Shown here piece by piece: positions 1-6,362 of a stretch of 9,550 bases of DNA. A program made the translations under genes and the position numbers. Location of the stretch: positions 1 through 9,550 of the forward strand of contig JAFWYI010000247.1 in NCBI GenBank assembly GCA_017522745.1, read 5' to 3'. The stretch is from Mailhella sp. (GTDB lineage Bacteria; Desulfobacterota; Desulfovibrionia; Desulfovibrionales; Desulfovibrionaceae). Within the stretch, counting starts at the first letter, position 1, and every line of letters begins with the position of its first letter. A model generated the notes under the pieces. It was not told the origin of the DNA. It did not search any database and saw only the letters and a list, made by a program, of their open reading frames with translations.

Positions 1-1
1 A

Positions 2-1252
2 CTCAAGGAAGTGAACGAATACCTCACCCGCGTTCGCTTCGATGCCTACTACCAGAAGTCTGAAAAGGATATGCGGAACTATGTGAATCTGGCGGACTCC
101 GCAATGCCTTTTATTGTGGATAACTACGCGAACAATATTACCAGAAGCAAAGGCTTTTCCCTTCAGACCGACTGGCAGCTCGGAGACAGCCATTTCCTCG
201 TAACTGGTTATGAGCTGAACTACGATAAACTCGATTCCTCGGGTAGGGCAGATATGATTTTGAGACAACTTCCTCAGATGGGAGTCATGTTCTATACTGA
301 TAAACTTTACGAGGGTAATCAGCTCAACCAGTCGGTTTTCGCTTCCATGGAAACGCAACTTCCCGCCGACCTTACTCTTACCTATGGTGTGCGCTGGACT
401 CACGTAAAGACAGAACTCACTCGAGGAGAAGAGCTGGGGAGCTCGCCCAATGTAGGAAATACCATACTTCCCACCGGTGACGATTCCGAATCCCGCCCGG
501 TGTTCAATGTGGGCCTCGTGTGGACGGGCATCGAAGACCTCGCTCTTCGCGCCAGCTGGGCTCAGGGCTTCCGCGTACCGAACCTGACCGAAAAGTACAT
601 CGGCACGGCCATGGGTGGCGGCACTGTGTGGGGCAACCCCGACCTCGACCCCGAAACCTCCAACAACTTTGAAATCGGCGCACGCTGGAATCCCGGCAAG
701 ACCAACCTTGACGTGGCACTGTTCTACTCCGATGCCGACGATTACATTGCTTCCGTACTTCTGCCGAACAGTGAGGAAGAATACACCTACACCAACGTAG
801 CCTCTGCCAAGACCTTCGGCACCGAACTTTCCCTGAACCACAGTTTCGACACGAGCTGGGGCCAGTTCACCCCCTATGTGACCGCCACCTGGATGCGCCG
901 CCAGTATGACGACGGCGACGGCTGGAAGACCTACGACACCGCTACTCCCGCCCTCGTGGGCCGCTACGGCCTGCGCTATGCCAAGGCTCTGCATCCCCAG
1001 TACGACTTCCGCGCCGACATCTTCGGGCGCAGTCAGTCCGCCACGAAATATGCCTCCAAGGACGGCTCTTCCAACTACGAGCTGGGCGGCTTCACCACTG
1101 CCAACATCTCCCTTGGCTTCGACTTCGGCCAGAACAAGGAATTCTCCCTTATCGCCGAAGTGCTGAACATCTTCGACAAGCGCTACCAGTACAACAGCGC
1201 CATCATGGAACCCGGCGTCCACGCCAACGTGAAGCTTACCTATAAGTTCTAA
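2..1252 (+). CDS. TonB-dependent outer-membrane receptor, C-terminal part (5' truncated by window edge)
   Basis: The reading frame is open from base 2, so the true start lies to the left; 416 residues are visible of a family that usually runs 600-750. What remains is most of the beta-barrel. Seen: alternating aromatic/polar barrel strands, a WAQGFRVPNL box (FRVP at 569-580), an NPDLDPET box (NPDL at 635-646), a late EVLNIFDKRYQ motif and a C-terminal YKF, which is the terminal aromatic signal used for outer-membrane insertion. The FRxP/NPDL pair resembles the FRAP/NPNL boxes of heme/hemoglobin receptors, but no histidine lies between the two boxes here, where classical heme receptors keep a heme ligand. 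The missing N-terminal half would hold the plug and TonB box. The ligand is inferred from neighbours (HutX, flavodoxin, ECF transporter) as heme or a related tetrapyrrole; a siderophore or cobalamin is possible. GC content is clearly lower in the first 300 nt than after 480. Confidence 0.95.
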   Translation, partial: LKEVNEYLTRVRFDAYYQKSEKDMRNYVNLADSAMPFIVDNYANNITRSKGFSLQTDWQLGDSHFLVTGYELNYDKLDSSGRADMILRQLPQMGVMFYTDKLYEGNQLNQSVFASMETQLPADLTLTYGVRWTHVKTELTRGEELGSSPNVGNTILPTGDDSESRPVFNVGLVWTGIEDLALRASWAQGFRVPNLTEKYIGTAMGGGTVWGNPDLDPETSNNFEIGARWNPGKTNLDVALFYSDADDYIASVLLPNSEEEYTYTNVASAKTFGTELSLNHSFDTSWGQFTPYVTATWMRRQYDDGDGWKTYDTATPALVGRYGLRYAKALHPQYDFRADIFGRSQSATKYASKDGSSNYELGGFTTANISLGFDFGQNKEFSLIAEVLNIFDKRYQYNSAIMEPGVHANVKLTYKF

Positions 1253-1315
1253 TCCACTCTGAGAAGAGAGCCTGATACCTTCAGTTCTCTCTGAATCTCC
1301 GTCCCCCATTCGAGC

Positions 1316-1356
1316 GTGCGTCCGTTCCTGAATCGCAGACTCGGGAGCGGACGCAC
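1316..1356 (+). repeat. 9-bp inverted repeat in the receptor/ECF gap
   Basis: GTGCGTCCG at 1316-1324 is perfectly complementary to CGGACGCAC at 1348-1356, leaving a 23-nt loop. It lies between the receptor stop and the ECF S-component start. No T-run follows it, so it is not a standard intrinsic terminator. It could stabilise or process the mRNA between the receptor and transporter parts, or be a regulator site. The function is unknown. Confidence 0.5.
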
Positions 1357-1373
1357 CAATCGAGGGGGGGCTG

Positions 1374-1409
1374 GGGGGAAATCATTTCCCCCAGAAAAAA
1401 TTCTTCTGG
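1374..1409 (+). promoter_or_regulatory. Two adjoining hairpins over the ribosome-binding region of the ECF S gene
   Basis: GGGGGAAA (1374-1381) pairs with TTTCCCCC (1385-1392) around a TCA loop. CCAGAA (1391-1396) pairs with TTCTGG (1404-1409) around a 7-nt loop. The two stems share bases 1391-1392, so they cannot both form fully. The second stem's 3' arm contains most of the only Shine-Dalgarno-like bases (TGGA, about 7 nt before the ATG at 1418). Translation of the S component could therefore be weak or structure-controlled, in contrast to the strong ribosome sites of the genes that follow. The pairing is seen directly; the regulatory role is inference. Confidence 0.4.
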
Positions 1410-1417
1410 AATCTCAC

Positions 1418-1960
1418 ATGAAACGAATCTTCTCACGCTGGAGTGCGCAGGACCTTGTGGTCATCGGCGTGTTTGCGGCGGCTTCCAAAGTCACCACGCT
1501 TCTGGTCGCGCTGGCGGGCGGCGGCATGAATCCTATCAGCCTCATGGGCAAGAACCTTGTGTTCACCATGCTTCTGGTGGTCATGCTTTGCCGTGTGAAC
1601 AGGCCGGGAACGCTCTTTCTATTCACGGTCATCAACATGATCGTGAGTATGCTCCTCTTGGGAGCAAGCGTCACGCTTCTGCCTCCCATACTGATCTCTG
1701 CTCTTGCCGCCGAACTGGCCATGCTCGCCATGCGCGACAGCACGTCCGTCGGCACGAAGGTACTGGGGGCGGCCGTGTTCGACATCGTTTCCAAAGTCGG
1801 TTCGCTGGGCCTTTCGTGGCTCTTCATGCGGGAGAATCCGGCCATGATGCTCATGGTCGTGCCGTTCGTAGCCATAGGCTACCTCGGCTCCATCGGTGGA
1901 CTTTTTACCGGCGTGAAAGCCGTGAAGGAGCTGCGCCATGCAGGCATCATCCGTCAGTAG
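1418..1960 (+). CDS. ECF transporter S component (substrate-binding membrane subunit, Trep_Strep/MptE-like)
   Basis: A 180-residue, strongly hydrophobic protein with about five or six membrane segments (roughly residues 11-33, 45-60, 65-83, 86-106, 112-136, 143-165). It begins with a short basic segment and a small-residue-rich first helix (VVIGVFAAASK), as expected for the S-component helix that packs on the T subunit. It is followed directly by a T component and a double ATPase, which supports the assignment strongly. S components bind the substrate and are tipped over in the membrane by the ECF module; known substrates are vitamins, metals and, in some lactobacilli, heme. The start at 1418 was chosen over an upstream in-frame start at 1316 because the extra 34 residues are polar and gene-unlike and would cover the hairpins. 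Its Shine-Dalgarno sequence is weak. The substrate is not readable from the sequence; heme, porphyrin or a heme breakdown product is inferred from context. Confidence 0.8.
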   Translation: MKRIFSRWSAQDLVVIGVFAAASKVTTLLVALAGGGMNPISLMGKNLVFTMLLVVMLCRVNRPGTLFLFTVINMIVSMLLLGASVTLLPPILISALAAELAMLAMRDSTSVGTKVLGAAVFDIVSKVGSLGLSWLFMRENPAMMLMVVPFVAIGYLGSIGGLFTGVKAVKELRHAGIIRQ

Positions 1961-2726
1961 CCGCTTTGAAGCATACGCCGCTGAATCCGACAGCAGCGTG
2001 AAGATGGACGCCCGATCCCGCATGGCCGTGAGCCTGTTCATGAGTGCCGTGACAGTCTGCATCAGCTCCGTGGAAGGTCAGGCCGTCCTGCTTGTCGCCT
2101 CCTTCCTCTATGTTCTCTCCATCCGCCGATGGAAGGCCGTGGGCATCGCCTACGCTTTTCTTGCCGTGATGATGTGCATCGCCGTGCTGCTCACCTATGG
2201 TATTTCACTCCTCACGCCCATCATGCCTTTTTCGCCGCGCGGCATTGCCGTGCCCTTCATGCGAAGCGCGGAAATGATGAACGTGGTACTTCCCCTGGCC
2301 CTGACCTGCCGAATTCAGGAACTGCTCACCGCTTTGAAGGGCCTTCGCCTCCCGTTCTGCATCTATATCCCTGCGGCAGTGATGATCCGTTTCATCCCTA
2401 CCTTTATGCATGACATCAGACAGGTGGCGGAAACGCTGAAAATTCGTGGCTACAGTCTCACCTTCGGCGAAATGTTCCGGCATCCGCTCATGATGCTCCG
2501 CCTCATGTTCACGCCTCTGCTGTTCCGCTCGCTCCGCACCTCCGAAGAGCTGGGCATGGCTGCTGAACTCAAGGGGCTTGAATCTGGAAGCTGCTTTGTT
2601 CCCTTCCGCACTCAGCAATGGGCGAAGCGCGACACCGCCCTTGTTCTGCTGGCCGTAGCTGTAGCCGCGCTGGCCCTGTATGTGCACTTTAAATTCGGCA
2701 CCGTGCCCACGCGCGGTATGCGTTAG
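1938..2726 (+). CDS. ecfT: ECF transporter T component (CbiQ/EcfT-like transmembrane subunit)
   Basis: A 262-residue membrane protein of EcfT/CbiQ length. Hydrophobic segments lie at about residues 28-60, 66-95, 110-125, 140-155 and 233-252. Between them sits the long cytoplasmic coupling region that carries the family's two short charged motifs: KIRGYS (168-173) and AELKGLE (209-215). These correspond to the paired Ala-Arg-Gly-type motifs that insert into the ATPase grooves; the second has Lys in place of the usual Arg. The start at 1938 has an excellent AAGGAG (1925-1930) and lies inside the last 23 nt of the S gene, so the two are probably translationally coupled. The next gene's ribosome site overlaps this gene's stop codon. 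The role is to couple ATP hydrolysis on the cytoplasmic face to movement of the S component. Confidence 0.88.
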   Translation: MQASSVSSRFEAYAAESDSSVKMDARSRMAVSLFMSAVTVCISSVEGQAVLLVASFLYVLSIRRWKAVGIAYAFLAVMMCIAVLLTYGISLLTPIMPFSPRGIAVPFMRSAEMMNVVLPLALTCRIQELLTALKGLRLPFCIYIPAAVMIRFIPTFMHDIRQVAETLKIRGYSLTFGEMFRHPLMMLRLMFTPLLFRSLRTSEELGMAAELKGLESGSCFVPFRTQQWAKRDTALVLLAVAVAALALYVHFKFGTVPTRGMR

Positions 2727-2734
2727 GAGGCGGC

Positions 2735-4273
2735 ATGATACGCTTTGAAAACGTCACCTACACCTACCCCTTTGCGGAAAAACCCGCTGTGCGCGGTATC
2801 AATTTCGAGGTGCGCCCCGGCGAAGTCGTGCTTGTCACGGGCCGGAGCGGATGCGGCAAAAGCACACTTATGCGCCTTGCCAACGGCCTTTGCCCGGGCT
2901 GGTTCAAAGGCCGCTTGGAAGGCCGTGTGCTGGTGGACGGCAAAAGCACGCTCGAACTGCCGCTCAAGGATATGTCGCGCCTCTGCGGCACGCTGTTCCA
3001 GGACCCGGAACAGCAGTTCTTCGCGCTGGGCGTGGAAGACGAGCTGGCCTTCGTACACGAATGGCGCGGCCTGCCTGCCGAAGAAACTCGCGAGAAGGTG
3101 CGCTCCTTCGCACGCTCCTTCGGCATCGGGCACATACTCGGGCAGTCCATCCACGAACTTTCCGAAGGGCAGAAGCAGAAGGTGGGGCTGGCGTCCATCA
3201 TGTCGCAGGAACCCAAAGCCCTTATTCTGGACGAACCCACCGCCAACCTCGACCCGGAATCCACCGTGGAGCTGGCGCACCGCCTGCGTATGCTCAAGGA
3301 GAGCGGCATGGCCATCCTCGTGGTGGATCACCGCCTGTACTGGCTGGAAGGCGTGGCCGACCGTGTGCTCGTAATGAAAGAAGGCGAAGTGGCGGCGCAG
3401 GGCAATTTCGGTCTGCTCAAGGACGACGGGCTTCGCGCCTCCTGCGGCCTGCGCGGCTGGCATGTGGACGACGCCCGCCCGCATCTGCCGGAAAGTGCGG
3501 CTCCTGCGGCGGAATCCAGCCAGCCGGAACGCGGCTTCCGCATGGAGGGCGTGACCTTCGCCTACAAGGGGCAGGCCCCGATATTCGAACACGCTTCCGC
3601 TTTCCTCGCCCCGGGCGTGACGGCGCTCATTGGCGACAACGGCGCGGGCAAGACCACGCTGGCCCGCCTGATGACCGGCCTGAACAAGGCGCAGAGCGGC
3701 CGTTTCTTCTTCGACGGGGCCGAGATAGCCGCTTCCGACCTGCTGCGCCGCGTGGGCGTCGTGCTTCAGAACGCCGACCATCAGCTCCACATGAAGACCG
3801 TGGCTCAGGAACTGGAAGTCTGCCTGGAACTGGCCGAACGCCTGGAAAAGCAGGCCGCGAAGCAGAAAGCCAGAGAAGGACGCGAAGATGCGGCCGCCCA
3901 GCAATGCCCTGCCGTCAGCCGCCCCCGTGCCGAGCAGGTACGCGAGCTTCTGGAGCTCTTCGGGCTGGAAGGGCTGGCCGAACGGCATCCGCAATCGCTT
4001 TCCGGCGGCGAGAAACAGCGCCTTGTCATCGCCTGCGCCTTTGCCAAGCGTCCGCGCGTACTCATCCTCGACGAGCCCACCAGCGGACTCGACGGCGAGA
4101 ACATGAGGCGCATCGCAAACGCCCTGCGCCTGCTCGCCGAACACGGGGCCTGCGTGCTGATCATCACGCATGACCTTGAACTTATGAAGCTTTCCTGTTC
4201 CCGCGCTCTGCGCCTGCCGCTGACTGCCGGGAAAAACACGGGCCCTGCGCCCCATAACGCCGATAAGGAGTAA
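2735..4273 (+). CDS. ECF transporter double ATPase (two fused ABC ATP-binding domains, EcfA-EcfA'-like)
   Basis: A 512-residue cytoplasmic protein with two complete ABC domains in one chain. Domain 1: Walker A GRSGCGKST (36-44), Q-loop Gln89, signature LSEGQ (142-146), Walker B LILDEP with catalytic Glu167, switch His199. Domain 2: Walker A GDNGAGKTT (300-308), Q-loop Gln345, signature LSGGE (422-426), Walker B with Glu447, switch His479. All key residues are present in both halves, so both sites look competent. A linker of about 30 residues (roughly 243-270) joins the domains. Domain 2 carries a charged Lys/Glu/Ala-rich insertion (about 368-400) before its signature. In many ECF systems the two ATPases are separate genes; fusions are also known. 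It has AGGAGG at 2725-2730, overlapping the T-component stop. Energises uptake of the S-component ligand. Confidence 0.93.
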   Translation: MIRFENVTYTYPFAEKPAVRGINFEVRPGEVVLVTGRSGCGKSTLMRLANGLCPGWFKGRLEGRVLVDGKSTLELPLKDMSRLCGTLFQDPEQQFFALGVEDELAFVHEWRGLPAEETREKVRSFARSFGIGHILGQSIHELSEGQKQKVGLASIMSQEPKALILDEPTANLDPESTVELAHRLRMLKESGMAILVVDHRLYWLEGVADRVLVMKEGEVAAQGNFGLLKDDGLRASCGLRGWHVDDARPHLPESAAPAAESSQPERGFRMEGVTFAYKGQAPIFEHASAFLAPGVTALIGDNGAGKTTLARLMTGLNKAQSGRFFFDGAEIAASDLLRRVGVVLQNADHQLHMKTVAQELEVCLELAERLEKQAAKQKAREGREDAAAQQCPAVSRPRAEQVRELLELFGLEGLAERHPQSLSGGEKQRLVIACAFAKRPRVLILDEPTSGLDGENMRRIANALRLLAEHGACVLIITHDLELMKLSCSRALRLPLTAGKNTGPAPHNADKE

Positions 4274-4276
4274 GAT

Positions 4277-4789
4277 ATGTCTAACTGTGAAACGCGTACC
4301 GATCTTGCCGCCAAGGTTGCCGAAGCCCTCAAGGAAAAGAAGCCCGTCATGCTGGCCTCGCTGGCCGCACAGTTCGGCGTGGCCGAAAAGGATATCGCCG
4401 AAGCCATGCCCGAAGATATGGCCAAGGTGATTTCAGGCGAACATTTCGCCACCGTATGGGCCGCTCTTACTTCGTGGGAAAAGGCCACCTTCATCGTCCA
4501 GCACGGCGGGCACGTCATCGAGATCAAGACCCGCATCGCCGCCGGCAAGTTCGGTCACGGCTACTACAACATCATGGGCAAGGAAGCCGTAGGCGGGCAT
4601 CTCAAGGCCGACGCCATCGCGCATATCGGCTTCCTCTCCATGCCTTTCATGGGGCTGGAAAGCCACTCCGTGCAGTTCTTCGATGCTGACGGTCATGTAG
4701 CCTTCTCCATCTATGCCGGACGCGGCGACGATAAGAAGATCCTGCCCGAAATCCGCGAACATTTCCTGGCCCTCAAGGCCTCGTTTTAA
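4277..4789 (+). CDS. hutX: HutX/ChuX-family cytoplasmic heme-binding carrier
   Basis: A 170-residue soluble protein of the usual HutX/ChuX length. The N-terminal 50 residues form a small helical region (LASLAAQFGVAEKDIAEAMP). It is followed by the beta-rich heme-carrier fold, with the family pattern RIAAGKFGHGYYNI (86-99), GGHLKADAIAHIGFL (106-120), PFMG (123-126), FFDADGHVAFSIYAGR (134-149). Several histidines (for example 76, 79, 94, 108, 116, 130) could ligate heme; I cannot assign which from one sequence. In studied systems HutX/ChuX proteins bind heme in the cytoplasm and pass it to a degradation enzyme. The gene starts 3 nt after the ATPase stop with AAGGAG at 4265-4270, so it is co-translated with the transporter. 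This is the strongest clue that the operon handles heme or a related tetrapyrrole. Confidence 0.88.
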   Translation: MSNCETRTDLAAKVAEALKEKKPVMLASLAAQFGVAEKDIAEAMPEDMAKVISGEHFATVWAALTSWEKATFIVQHGGHVIEIKTRIAAGKFGHGYYNIMGKEAVGGHLKADAIAHIGFLSMPFMGLESHSVQFFDADGHVAFSIYAGRGDDKKILPEIREHFLALKASF

Positions 4790-4816
4790 TCTCAGCCGCC
4801 TCAGAAGGAAACTCTC

Positions 4817-5335
4817 ATGAAAACTCTCGTCGTCTACTCTTCCCTTACCGGCAACACGAAAATGGTGGCTGAAGCCATCGCCGAAGCTATGCCTGACTGC
4901 GACATCTTCTCCGTGCAGGAAGCTCCTGCTTCCGTGGAAGGCTACGACCTCGTAGCTGTGGGCTACTGGGTGGACAAGGGAATGCCCGACAGCCGCTGTA
5001 AGGCATGGCTCGAAGGCGTGAAAAACACCCGTATCGCCTTCTTCGGCACGCTGGGTGCGTACCCTGATTCCGATCATGCCAGAGAATGCAAAGAAAGAGC
5101 CTCCGCCCTTGTCTGCGAACCTGAGCGAGGCAACAATGTTCTCGGCTCGTGGCTGTGCATGGGTAAGATTGATCCCAAGGTGCTTGAAATCATGGCAAAA
5201 ATAGCAAAAAACGTGCATCCCATGACGCCTGAACGCAAGGCCCGTATCGAAGAGGCGGCCAAGCATCCTAACGCGGAAGACTGCCGCGCCGCTCAGAAAT
5301 ATATCCGCGAAGTGCTGGCTTCGCTCGCAAACTAA
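4817..5335 (+). CDS. Small flavodoxin-family protein (possible HmuF/BilS-type partner in tetrapyrrole metabolism)
   Basis: A 172-residue flavodoxin-fold protein. The FMN phosphate loop SSLTGNT is at residues 8-14 after the first beta strand (KTLVVY). The flavin-flanking loops are near GYWVDKGMPD (49-58) and FFGTLGAYPDSDHA (75-88). The C-terminal third (about 115-172: GKIDPKVLE, HPMTPERKARIEEAAKHP) is longer than in a minimal flavodoxin and resembles flavodoxin-like proteins found with anaerobic heme-degradation and bilirubin-reduction genes. That resemblance is from memory, not a search. In such systems the flavodoxin carries electrons or heme/anaerobilin. It lies 27 nt after hutX with an AGAAGGAA ribosome site at 4803-4810 and directly before exbB. 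A simple electron-transfer flavodoxin used under iron limitation is the main alternative. Confidence 0.85.
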   Translation: MKTLVVYSSLTGNTKMVAEAIAEAMPDCDIFSVQEAPASVEGYDLVAVGYWVDKGMPDSRCKAWLEGVKNTRIAFFGTLGAYPDSDHARECKERASALVCEPERGNNVLGSWLCMGKIDPKVLEIMAKIAKNVHPMTPERKARIEEAAKHPNAEDCRAAQKYIREVLASLAN

Positions 5336-5347
5336 GGTGGTACTGGC

Positions 5348-5983
5348 ATGGATATGCTGAACATAGCATCCATATATAAAGCCATCGGCCCCGCTGGCTG
5401 TGCGCTCGTGCTTGCGGCCTGTGCGGCGGTGTACTTCGCTCTCAAGAACTACATCTACCTCTATATCGTGTGGCGCGACTTCCGCCGTGCCTACCCCGAC
5501 ATAGAAAAGGGCGGCTTCGGCGAAGAATGCATGGAGTGCACCGGGGACAATCCGCTGGCCTGCATCGTGCGCGACGTGGTGCATACCCATGCCGGCCATT
5601 CCGAAGACATCCGCGCCGAAGTGGCCTATCTGTTCCACCGCAATTTCGAGCAGGTCACACGCGAAATCTGCTACCTGCGGCTCATTTCCGTGATGTCGCC
5701 CATGCTGGGCCTGCTGGGTACCATCTTCGGTATGGTCACGGTGTTCCAGACCATTGGCGAGAGTGCCGCCCCAGATGCCGCCATGCTGGCCACCGGCATC
5801 TGGGAAGCGCTCATCACCACCATCATGGGCCTGTGCGTGGCAATCCCCTCGCTCATGGTCTATTATTTCCTGATCCTGCGCTTCAAGGGCTTCCACATCG
5901 AGGCCGTGGAGCACAGCTACCGCGCACTCGACCGTGTTCGCAAACTCAAGGCCGGAGGCTGCTGTCATGAAGAACATGTTTGA
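5348..5983 (+). CDS. exbB: ExbB/TolQ/MotA-family proton-channel subunit
   Basis: A 211-residue inner-membrane protein with three membrane segments: about 14-33, 114-137 and 156-177. The family core SPMLGLLGTIFGMVTVF (117-133) is seen, followed by GIWEALITTIMGLCVAIPS (150-168) before the last helix. The loop between helix 1 and helix 2 is cytoplasmic and charged, as in ExbB. It forms the proton-driven motor with ExbD and TonB that energises the outer-membrane receptor. The start at 5348 has AAGGTGG (5334-5340) overlapping the flavodoxin stop. The 3' end overlaps exbD by 17 nt. The C-terminal tail contains Cys-Cys-His (CCHE, 205-208), which is unusual for ExbB but partly forced by the overlapping exbD ribosome site. 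Context with ExbD and a TonB protein favours ExbB over TolQ or MotA. Confidence 0.93.
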   Translation: MDMLNIASIYKAIGPAGCALVLAACAAVYFALKNYIYLYIVWRDFRRAYPDIEKGGFGEECMECTGDNPLACIVRDVVHTHAGHSEDIRAEVAYLFHRNFEQVTREICYLRLISVMSPMLGLLGTIFGMVTVFQTIGESAAPDAAMLATGIWEALITTIMGLCVAIPSLMVYYFLILRFKGFHIEAVEHSYRALDRVRKLKAGGCCHEEHV

Positions 5984-6362
5984 TCTGGACGAAGAACCCA
6001 GCGTGGATCTGACGCCGCTCATCGACGTTATCTTCATGCTGCTGATATTCTTCATCATGACCACCACCTTCAGCCGTCCGGTGCTGGACATCATCCTGCC
6101 TGCGTCCGAGACGGCCGAACCCGGCAAACAGAGACAGGAACAGGTCGTATCCATCAAGGCCGACGGTTCCCTGCATTACGAAGGCCACCAGATAGACAAG
6201 GCCGAACTGCCCGCCATCCTCGAAGAACGCCCCGAGGCCGTGCTCAATCTGCATGTGGACCAGAAAGCGCCCTTCGATGCCTTCGTGAGCGTGGTGGACG
6301 TAGCCAAAGCCAAAAAGGGAGAACGCTTTGTCATCAGCACCCAGCCTGCCGAACAGCGCTGA
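5967..6362 (+). CDS. exbD: ExbD/TolR-family subunit of the TonB motor
   Basis: A 131-residue protein with a short acidic N-terminus, one membrane helix (about 18-38) and a periplasmic domain, the standard ExbD layout. The motif VDLTPLIDVIFMLLIFF (13-29) holds Asp20, which matches the essential proton-carrying Asp25 of E. coli ExbD in VTPFIDV. The ATG at 5967 was chosen over an in-frame upstream GTG at 5934 because it has GGAGG at 5954-5958 with 8-nt spacing and gives the normal ExbD N-terminus. The gene overlaps exbB at its start and tonB at its end, indicating coupled synthesis of the three motor parts. Confidence 0.92.
   Translation: MKNMFDLDEEPSVDLTPLIDVIFMLLIFFIMTTTFSRPVLDIILPASETAEPGKQRQEQVVSIKADGSLHYEGHQIDKAELPAILEERPEAVLNLHVDQKAPFDAFVSVVDVAKAKKGERFVISTQPAEQR

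Noticed and set aside
1316..1417. An N-terminal extension of the ECF S component starting at 1316.
   Set aside because: The extra 34 residues are polar and Gly/Arg-rich, cover the inverted repeats, and have no ribosome site; the ATG at 1418 begins a normal S-component helix.
1253..1417. A terminator or Fur box between the receptor and the ECF genes.
   Set aside because: The AGAGAG/CTCTCT pairing near 1265-1292 is short with no T-run, the other stems lack T-tails, and I see no GATAATGATAATCATTATC-like sequence.
2723..4255. A minus-strand open frame of about 510 codons opposite the ATPase gene.
   Set aside because: The plus strand carries an ABC double ATPase with all motifs intact. The antisense frame is an artefact of GC-rich codon bias, with low-complexity Ala/Gly/His/Gln-rich translation and no recognisable domain.
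4433..6157. A minus-strand open frame of about 574 codons spanning opposite hutX, flavodoxin, exbB and exbD.
   Set aside because: It crosses four well-supported plus-strand genes, and its translation is His/Gly/Val-rich without domains or a ribosome site.
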